Source: Telopea speciosissima (taxonomy: Eukaryota > Streptophyta > Magnoliopsida > Proteales > Proteaceae). From it: DNA of 64,000 nucleotides. The position numbers were made by a program, and so were the translations under genes. The notes beneath the pieces were generated by a model. It did no database searches. It was not told where the DNA came from and saw only the letters and a list, made by a program, of their open reading frames with translations. The stretch spans positions 14,347,001 to 14,411,000 of the forward strand of contig NC_057924.1 of NCBI RefSeq assembly GCF_018873765.1. The letters run 5' to 3'. Positions within the stretch are counted from its first letter, which is position 1; the number at the start of each line of letters is the position of its first letter. This document shows positions 55,562 to 64,000 of the stretch, one piece after another.

Positions 55562-58102
55562 TGTCACACCCCGGCCCAGTTTATAAGGGCCAAGTGTGAC
55601 TGGATGTCTCTGACATCCAATCAATCCACCAGGATCGCAAGTGTAGTACCTTATTTACAATCATTCTCACAATACAGAATTAAAATGCAACGGAAGCAAT
55701 TTAAATATAGAGATAAAGACAGTAATAAAGAAGTCTAGGTAATAAAGCAGTTGTATTTATATGAGTGAAGTTGAGTTACAAAGACAATCTCATATAGTAA
55801 CTCAAAACCAAAAGACATATCTACAATAGACTCTATATATAAAAGTGTTTATAACAAAAAGGGAGGAGATAGCCGGGTCTGTCAGGCAGTTCAAGAGAAA
55901 GCGCAGTCATCACACGAGCACGAGACATTGTGCTCCACCAAAAGAGGAGTATCAACTCCATGAGCTGAAGGAGTGTCCTGAGCAGAAGAAACTCCCACAG
56001 AAACACCAGCAACAGCAACAGTAGTATCATCTGAAAATAAGGATATCCACGAGGGTGAGCTCCACTGAGCCCAGTAAGAAAAAACATGCAAGCACATACA
56101 GATAGTCCATGATGAATGTCCTAAAATAAACATGCTCCTAACATGGATACTAGGTCTCATGAGGTATAAGCATGGTACCAAATCTCGTTTCGTTTCGGTG
56201 TTTCGGTTTGACCGAAATTTCCGAGATACCGAAATTTCGGCCAAAATATGGTATTTTTCTGTGGGTATAAAATGCTAAAATGACCGAGATTTCCGAAATT
56301 TTCAAAAAGAGATTACCGAAATTACCGAAATTTTTGAAACGAGATGACCGAAATATTTGAAATATTGCACGTGACTTTTTCAATATCTCGCGATATATCG
56401 TGAGTCCACGATATTTCGTCGATATCTCACGAGATATCGTCGAAATATGGTATTTTTCCATTTCGGATTGGTATCGTATCTCGGACAGCTCGAGATATAC
56501 GAAATTTGGAGAAATATCACCAAAATTTCGCGAGATTTTGAACTATGGGTATAAGTACTACTGTAATAGAATGCTAGCCTCGGTCCCGGAAACACATAAC
56601 CAGACGTCGGTCACCCGAGCGAAACCATTCTACTACGGTGGAGACCCGACAGCTCAGGCATCATACATCTGACGCTAACGGATTCCCAGTGACTAACCCT
56701 ACTGTTTGTTCCCACACGTATAATGTTCTTCGGTAATGGGACAGTTAATGGCATTCCGGAATCATCCCTTCGGACCTACCACGGGTTATCCAACACCTCT
56801 CCCCTGTTGGTAAGGGACGTAGTACTGGGCTATGTCAATCCTAACCATATGTAGTCTAAACATGATGACATATGTATCAATAAGAGTAATAATAAGCTGA
56901 CCATTAACACCATCATAAATCATACAGTTCCAAGTACAGTATCAAGTGCAATGCAGTATGCAAATGCATCTTAATTCACATGCATCTAATGCAAAGAAGT
57001 AAAAGCTAACAAACTACATGATCTGAGTTGTATTGATGATGCATGGCATGGCATACTTAACAAAATCATAATTAAGCCCACAAACACACCAAATTATGTT
57101 CAATTTCCCTTACCTGAAATAGTTGATAATCTTAGCCAATTAGAAACCCAAAAGTACAAGTAATCCTCACAAAAAAGGGAGTAAAACAGCCCTAATTAGA
57201 CATCAAAACATCACATATTAGTTAGAGTAGTAATCTAGGTCAAACCCTAAGGAGTCAGTCTAACAAACACATCGAAAGGGGCAGCCGGATGCAAACTGCC
57301 AGAGGGCCGGACGTCCGCCATGAAGCTTGCAACTCCATCCGGCTACCCAAACAGAATTGGGGCTTTTGCATATTAGGGCTGGATCTTGACATGCACAGCC
57401 CTAAAACCTAAAATTGGGTAGGGGGGAAAGGAAGGGAACACTAATTGGGTTATATCCATCTAATTGCATGTTCAATTGGTTGATTAATTCATTAATTGTC
57501 TAGATTCTATATTGGGACAGAATTGAGTTGAAAGCTCAACAACAATTGAAGGAGAAGGAGAGAAATTAGGGTAAAACAGAACTTGAATTGTGTAACCTAT
57601 CTGAAATTAGGGTGGAGTTGATGATGATAGGCTCAATCCCAAGCTCCAAGTATAATCTCCAAGGTCCAAGCTTTCAAATAGACCAAGACCATAAACCCTA
57701 GGCTTCTTCCCTTCTCATTCCCTCTCTTTTCTCTTCTTTCTCTCTAGAGCTCAAGCTGAAATCGATTTGGTCTTAGCTTTGGTAGGAAATGAAATGTAAA
57801 ACTAAGTAACTCTTATATAGGAAACCTCTGTTGAGGCATGTTTGGTTTAGTTGGGTAAAAATTAGTTTTGGGAATGTGTTTCTAAAATCTGATTTTAAAT
57901 AGAAATATTTAGCTAATTAGTTATAACTAAGTCATATAGGTGATGTCATATGACGTAAGCGGGAACGTGGTTGGGGTAGACTATGGGCAGTTGGATTCCG
58001 CATTGGAAATGTGGGTCCCACAAGAGGAAATGACTATTCTGCCCCTATAATTTATTTTAAGTAAATGTACAATATATATACTAACAAGATGGGATCCTTA
58101 CA
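55562..58102 (-). mobile_element. Likely long solo LTR (gypsy-like), minus strand
   Basis: Plus-strand ends are TGTCACACCCCGG and GGATCCTTACA, so on the minus strand it reads TGTAAGGATCC to GGTGTGACA. A minus-strand TATA box (ctatataaga) lies at about 57811-57820, 280 bp in, followed by a leader-like region. I could not find a matching 5 bp target duplication, so the ends are uncertain. A MITE (56171-56546) lies inside. No coding region of an element is seen. Confidence 0.42.
56171..56546. mobile_element. MITE, cgaaatttcc-rich, 8-9 bp target duplication
   Basis: GGTATAAG occurs at 56163-56170 and 56548-56555. The ends catggtaccaaatctcg and, inverted, catagttcaaaatctcg match in most positions. 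The body is a dense run of ccgaaattt/gagatatcg words. The end type links it to the element at 12285. Confidence 0.75.
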
Positions 58103-59689
58103 TGGCATTCGCCCTGAGATAGAGAGAGGCTCTGCAGGCCATCAATCCAGCATGCCAAGCTTATGTGTTGTCATCCACTAGACAACTCAAACTCATTTAA
58201 GGCCAAGGTAGTTGGTTATTCAAAATGCCTTTATAGATGAGTCATGAGATTGGTCTGAATTTTTTAATTGAGACAGCCCACAACTTAGAGGCTAGCATGG
58301 GCAATATTGAACCAGAACCTCAAATCACACAGGTTCCAAAAGTTCAAATTTTGCGGGTTTCATAGTGTTTCTTATATGGTAAAGTTGGGCAGGTGTAGGG
58401 GAGTCTAATGAACTAAGTTTTATGAGTTTTGGATGGGTAGAGGCAGGTTAGATGGATTTGGGCAGCAACTAGGATTAGGGTTTTGAAAGGGGGAAGATGA
58501 GGGAATCTAGGGTTATAATAATAGGAAATCAGGCGGTTGAATGGGCTGAATATTTAGGTCGAGTGTGGGTAGGGTGGAGGGGAATACATGCTGAAATTTA
58601 CAGCTAAATCAGATGGTTAGATCTGGAGTTGTGGAGGTTTCCAAGTAGAAGTAGGAGAGAGGGGTAAAAGTGTAATTTCAGACAATCGACTGGGTGGATG
58701 GTGCTGAAATTCGAATCAAGTCTCACTTAGGGTTTGAGGAAGATTCGATCAAAATTTTAGCAGGTTCTAACGGTTAGATTAGACTGGGAAGAATTCTCGC
58801 GAAAATCACCTTGTATGTGACCTTCTAAAAGGGAAGAAGAATAGTTGCAGGGTTTAGGGTTCTAATGGATCTATGGTATTAATGGTGGATGAGGAAGGTA
58901 GTAAGGATTGAGTATTAATAATGGGGATCGATGGGGGTGGGTTTAGGGGATTAGGAGAAGAAGGTTGATTGTAGAAATCTGTAAAATACTTTTACTTGAT
59001 GAGTAGATCTTCAATGGCAGCAGCTTGAAGATGAAAAGAGAGCCTCCCGATCTTAACGGATGCAAGGAGTCGATTGGAGATCCACCAATCCCTTATAACA
59101 GATCCTCCTGGTACTACCAGACGCTAGGAGTCAACTGGAGATCCACCAGTCCCTTCACCTTGATATAACTCACAAGGCAACACTCAACAGAGCAGAGCAG
59201 CAGCTATGGCAACAAATAAAAGCTTTTTCATTAATCAAATTCGTGTTCAATGTTTGCCCCCCTTACAACTTTATATAAAAGACTCATAAATGGACTCCTA
59301 CACTAAAAAGGAAAGACTTAAACCAATCCTTGACCTATTAGGTAACTTAAATTGATTAAGAAACTGAAATAGACTCAAAATAGAGTTCTAATCCAGCCCA
59401 ACTAAACAACTAAAAGAAAGACTAATAAAATCACTTAAATTGAACCACTAGTTCAAACCAGCTTTGGACCTGTTCAATTTAAAACATTAAAAACATGAGA
59501 ATAAATTGAGTATAGGGCTAATCCCGTATGCAACTCATGTACCCATATTTTTTGCCCATAAAAGTGACCTATTACATAGAAAATCCATGGGATCAAAGGC
59601 CCAACATATATATAATCAAACCCTAGACTTATTCTTAATAAAAGAAGCCTTATTTGGTGATAAATCTGCATCACTAATATTTAGGACAA
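58103..59689. other. No gene recognised; insert within the split LINE
   Basis: The region at 58990-59300 has two ggagtc(g/a)a(c/t)tggagatccacca-type blocks and a TATA-like tttatataaaag (59269). It could belong to an LTR element, but I see no ends or protein words. The rest is unrecognised. Confidence 0.4.
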
Positions 59690-59995
59690 CCAATTTGGTT
59701 TTATGTTAAGAAGATAAATGATGGAAGCTATTTATTTGCTTAGGAGACTAATGGAAAGATTTAAAGAATGTAAGAAAGATCTCCACATGGTCTTTATAGA
59801 CATGGAAAAAGCTTATGATAGAGTCCACAAAGAGTTAATTGGGCGGGGAAGAAAAATGTTTTGAGTAAATATGTTGACGTAGTTAAAGAATTTTATGAAA
59901 GCAGGGTAGTGAATTCCTAATAACAATTGGATTACATGAAAGATCAACTTTGAGCCTGTATTTGTTTGTACTAATCATAGATGATGTGGCTGAAA
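59690..59995 (+). mobile_element. RTE-like LINE fragment, 3' continuation
   Basis: After CAATTTGGTTTTATG, the words [19 protein letters not shown] and [20 protein letters not shown] continue the RT left off at 55428 (in relatives: NQFGFMPGRSTMEAI). Thus about 4.26 kb was inserted inside one LINE. This part also contains frameshifts. Confidence 0.8.
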
Positions 59996-61326
59996 GTGGT
60001 ATCGAGGGAAAGTCCCAATGGGGAGTTTTGCACTCAAAACATCAAGTAAAACTGTCGGCCGGATCAAGAGTTGAGATGATCTGTGGCTTGCCACAGTAGA
60101 ACTCCAACAGGGCAGAGCCACAGGTATGGGGGAAGCCTTCAATCTCTGTTCTTGGCAATGGATCGATGGGAGCACCTCTTTGGCTTGTTAACAGCAGCAA
60201 CATCGCTGATATTGAAGGAGTCAATGCTTACATATTAGGGCTTGTAGCTGATACCATGTTGCAGAGAATCAGAGGCTTGGATTAGCCTCAAACTTAGGTT
60301 GAAGGCCCTTTCCAGATGGGCGTTCAATGCATTAAAAATTCAAGGAGATCTGATAGCATCCTTTGTACTGGCAAATATCGATTGTGCCAGAAAACCCCAA
60401 AAACAGGGTCTCGCCAATTAACAGAATAGTATTAAGCTTCAGTAGAACAGAGGCTTGGATCAGCCTCAAAATTGGGTCGAAGAGCCTTACAAGAATGACC
60501 CGTAATGTCCTAAAAAGTCGGGAAGATTTGATGGACAGATTCTTAGTACTGGCCAATCTTGATTCTGCCAAAAAATCTCACAAACAGGGTATCACCAGGA
60601 GAGGTAAACAGAAATAAACTTGGGAGAAGTCAATACTGGTAGATAGATAACCCCAAGGAATCACTGCTACAGGCAATCTTATTCATTTTCTTGATAACTT
60701 CCATGTAAATTCATCTTTTATGGTGATCCATACAAGGGGGAAACAAATAACATATATGGAAGAAACCCTAGTTTATTTTCATCTAATCATCATTTAGAGT
60801 TCCATAGAATAGATATGGCAGCATAGATTGTTGCAAACCACACCAAAAAAAAGGGCCAAAGAAATGAAGAAGAGGAAGAAGAAACAAAGGGAGAGAGAGG
60901 AGAGAAATTGTGATAGACTGAGAGAAGAAGTCACAACTAGATTCTGTTTTTTAGTGAACCAGCTAAAACCCAGACCATGGGCTTGGTCTGGCCTGAACCA
61001 AAGGTCCAATTGTTGAACTTGGGCCTAGGTATGGGCCTGGTTCTCCTTAGGCCTGCAGCTGTATTAGCTGTGTAGTGCTTGTCTACATCATCTTGGTCTA
61101 GTGTGGCTTGAAAACAATATTGTTAGAAGTATCAGTAAGCCATATTTGAGAAATATATAGCATGGATAATTGGACATGCATGGAAATCAATTGAAGCACT
61201 AGATATATGCATGCATCATCCTGTTCTTTTGTTGTATATTTGACAGAGATCAGCTGGGCAGAATTTACTAACGAACTAGGGTCTGTCAATTTGACAGTCA
61301 CCAAAGGGAGCCATACTTGGATACCA
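59996..61326. other. No gene; degenerate tandem repeat and LTR-like edge
   Basis: A block of about 175 bp is repeated in diverged form (about 60262-60440 and 60445-60612; shared words gaggcttggat and agcctcaaa). At 60243-60260 the minus strand reads ctctgcaacatggtatcagc, the form of a copia LTR end next to its primer site, so a minus-strand copia LTR may start at about 60256. Its other edge is not clear. Nothing else is recognised. Confidence 0.4.
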
Positions 61327-61696
61327 TGTTGAAGAGCATTGCTGGGGTTGAGTGTGTCTTGTATTCTACGGGTCCCACATAATTATAATCGGGTCTGTAT
61401 TTGTAATTGGGATGGGTTTTGGGTCCATACATGGACGGGGGTAGAATTGTAATTGTGTGGGGATTAGGTTTTTTGGGTTCCCTATATATTGTCCCTCTAT
61501 GGAAAACCATAGTCACAAGCAAAGGGGAGCATTTTGTTAGGTGGAGAGTGGTGTAGAGAGTTTTTAAGGTTTAGTGGAAAATCTCTGATTCTCTCATGTG
61601 GATGTAGGCAATCTTGCCGAACCACATTCAATTCCTTGCGTTGTGTGTGATTGTTTACTTGGGTTATTCCTCGTGGTTGTGCATTAGTCCCCAACA
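61327..61696 (+). repeat. 5' LTR of the copia element
   Basis: It is 370 bp with TGTTGAAGAG and CCCCAACA ends. A TATA-like ccctatatattg is at about 61480-61491, and a gtggatgtaggca word typical of copia R-U5 is at about 61599. Confidence 0.88.
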
Positions 61697-61697
61697 A

Positions 61698-61716
61698 GTG
61701 GTATCAGAGCAAGGTT
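61698..61716 (+). other. Primer-binding site of the copia element
   Basis: gtggtatcagagcaaggtt follows the LTR directly and is the standard complement to initiator tRNA-Met. Confidence 0.85.
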
Positions 61717-62405
61717 CAGCAGATCGTTACAAGGTGTGCATGGAAGTCTAAGGAAAGGGCGATGTGCAAGGAGAGTAGAAGAAGGTATCACAACATGTCA
61801 GTTTTTTTTTTCTTCATAGAGGTGCACAAATATTTCTCTTATGGTGTGTGTATTCGTGTAAGAGAGGAAGGGGTGTGCGCAGTAAGAAGGGAAGGAAAAA
61901 AAAAGGAAGTGTTGTGAGAAATCTCACGTCGCTTTGCGTGGGTTTTGATTGTTGTGATCGTGGTAATTGTTTCATGCAATTCAATCGAAGAGAAACAAAA
62001 CGTCGAGCTTCAACTATGGAGTTTCAAGGAATAAAAAAATGAAGTTTAAAAAGTTGGAGAAGAAAGAGAATTTGTGGAAGAAGAAAACATTGAAAAAAAA
62101 AAGGATAATCAAAGTAATGATTACGAAGGAAGGAGAGTAAAAGGTAGAAATTAAGGGGAACGTTGAAGAAAAGAGGAATTAGGGTTCGGTGAAAAAAGAA
62201 AAAAAACCAAAATCGATACCATACAGGTCAGCTCTGTACAGGAAATCTGATTTTGTGCTGAGGGTGTGGTACCAAGGTTTGGTGTTCCTAAGGTTTTTCG
62301 GCATGCCAGACTCAATAGAAGGGCCAAATCGGGTAGATTTCTCTCCGTTGGTATAGATCGTGTGGGTTCGTGCAAGATCAACACTAATACGGTTTGTTCA
62401 GGTTG

Positions 62406-63300
62406 ATGGCAGGCATGGAAGGCACAAATTTGGTAGATCGGATGGCAGTAAAGAGTTCAAGCTTCTCTATTGAACGCTTCAATGGCCATAATGACTTTAC
62501 CTTGTGGCAACAACGGGTGAAGAATATTCTTACGTGGGAGGGGACAGTTAAGGCTCTTAGGAAGAAACTAGAAAAGCCAAAGAAGATGGAGGACGATGAG
62601 TGACAAGAGTTGAGGGATTTGGCAAATAGTACGATCCAATTGTATCTTGCAGATAACACTCTTCGTGAGGTCATCGGCTTGGTAGATCCAAAGGAAGTCT
62701 TGACAGAACTGGAGAGCAAGTACAAGTCTAGTTCATTGACAAATCGGCTGTTTTTGAAGAAAGTTATATAGTGTTCGGTTGTTAGGGGGAGCCAAGTTTG
62801 AGGTGCACTTGGATGAGTTCAACAGGAAATTGACAGAATTGTCAAATTTTGATGTTAAGATCGAAGAGGACAAGGCATTTCTTCTGTTGGCATTAACAAG
62901 AAATTGACAGAATTGTCGGCTTTTGGTGTTAAGATCGAAGAGGACAAGGCATTTCTTCTGTTGGTATTACTACCTCCTTCATTTGATCCCATTGTTACTA
63001 TGCTACTGTTCGGTAAGGATACTCTCAAACTTAACGAGGTTATTACTGCTTTGCTGATGAATGAGACACTACAGAAAAATAGTGGTGATGGGGCGTCAAA
63101 GGAGGCTAGTGCCTTGGTTACAGGTGGTGGTCAGGGACTCCGGGTAGAGGCAGATCAAGTGAGAGACTGAAGGAGTTTGACAAGTAAAAGGGTCTCTCAA
63201 AGTCTAAAGGTCGCAAAATAACTTGTTATTATTGTGAGGATGAAGATCATATAAAGAAGAATTGTCCAAGGCATAAGGAGTAGAGAAAAGAGGAGGAGAA
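62406..63300 (+). pseudogene. gag region of the copia element (fossil)
   Basis: It begins MAGMEGTNLVDRM and has the UBN2-type gag words FNGHNDFTLWQQRVKNIL and SKYKSSSLTNRLFLKK. It ends with a zinc knuckle (CYYCEDEDHIKKNCP). In living relatives the protein forms the particle shell and binds RNA. The region is broken. Confidence 0.85.
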
Positions 63301-64000
63301 GGAAGGTACATCATCTACTGCTGGTATCGTGGAAGGGTCTTGGAGTAATGATGGAGATGTCTATCTCACTACTTCATCGAGTACGAAAACTTCGAAACAA
63401 GGTTGTTGGGATTGGGACTGTATGGATTTGCATGTTTGGTGGGATTGTGGGAACTTTGACTAGGGTGAGGCATGTGCCTGATGTAAGGAAGAACCGAATT
63501 TCACTGGGAACACTAGATTCATGAGCTTTCAAATGCTCATTTGAAGGTGGAGTTCTCAGGGTTTCTAAAGGGGCCATGGTTGTGATGTAGGGATGGATGA
63601 TTAGTAATTTGTACATACTTGCAGGGAGTGTTGAAATAGGTGGAGCTCCTATTGGAACTTGGGCAAGAGGTACAGGTGGAGGACAGAGATTGCATGTGGT
63701 TCAAGTGATGAACAAGTGCAACTCTGGAAAGAAGCGGGTGGCTTTCGCTTCAAATTTGGTGAGTGGCAGTGATCTCTCGGAACAGGCTGCAGAGGTAGGA
63801 AAGGTGGAGCCACACCATATCGTGTAGCAGTGGTAAGTTGTATAGACACCCCGGGTAGGGGTGTAGAGGCCATGCCGGTTTGGGTATGGCAGCCAGGCAA
63901 GGACACCCTAGGCGAGGTTGTGGGCCATGCTGGTTTGGGTGTGGCGGATAGGCAGAGACAATGATGGAGTTTACAGAAACGACATCAATACCGTCTTCTT
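63301..64000 (+). pseudogene. Protease to GAG-pre-integrase part of the copia element (fossil)
   Basis: Words VVGIGTVWICMFGGIV, RVRHVPDVRKNRISLGTL and then NLYILAGSVEIG match the segment between protease and integrase in copia polyproteins. It is broken and cut by the window end. Confidence 0.75.

Larger units (their letters stand above)
61327..64000 (+). mobile_element. Ty1/copia element, 5' part only (runs off window)
   Basis: The order is LTR (61327-61696), primer site, gag and the start of protease/integrase. The gag and GAG-pre-integrase words point to a Tnt1/Retrofit-type copia lineage. The 3' LTR lies beyond 64000. It is broken in several places. Confidence 0.85.

Overview
The window is nuclear DNA from a flowering plant, probably not a grass. 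The evidence is plant-type nuclear tRNA genes, plant Ty1/copia and gag-bearing LTR elements, L1-type LINEs with a C-terminal RNase H, long-TIR Mutator-like elements, and one recognisable host gene of the plant-only SPA family. I cannot name the species. The region is AT-rich, gene-poor and crowded with repeats.

Layout. (1) 484-15412 is a tandem array of a roughly 5 kb unit: unit 1 (484-5975), unit 2 (9322-14405) and a shortened unit 3 (14406-15412). Units 1 and 2 each carry a tRNA-Gly(GCC) plus tRNA-Phe(GAA) pair. Between them lies a 3.35 kb Mutator-like transposon (5976-9321) holding pieces of an R2R3-MYB gene arranged as a long hairpin. The units act as empty-site controls for each other, which fixes the ends of many insertions. 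(2) 15736-29023 is a three-deep nest: a short foldback element, then a gag-protease-only LTR element on the minus strand (15772-28945), then a SIRE-like Ty1/copia element (18340-28229) with 5 bp target duplications. (3) 29264-35955 is a second tandem duplication, one copy of which carries a 1.7 kb solo LTR. (4) 36140-48271 holds three copies of another segment. The copies contain a 6.5 kb L1-type LINE, a solo LTR and four tiny insertions of 12-16 bp that look like LINE 3' tails with 16-17 bp target duplications. (5) 48276-54445 is the host gene, a SPA3/SPA4-type suppressor of phytochrome A signalling. Five coding exons are readable and encode a kinase-like region, a coiled coil and about five WD40 repeats. 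(6) From 54446 to the window end only transposon sequence is visible: a SINE, an RTE-like LINE split by a likely long LTR, and the 5' part of a Ty1/copia element from 61327. The last WD40 exon or exons of the SPA gene are not found, so the intron is over 9.5 kb or the gene is cut short.

The tRNA genes serve general translation. The SPA protein would work with COP1 in the CUL4-based ubiquitin ligase that represses light signalling in the dark. Everything else looks like mobile DNA and its relics. The most unusual points are the MYB hairpin, the tail-only LINE insertions, the tRNA pair that has lost its internal terminator in one copy, and the SPA gene with its missing 3' end.
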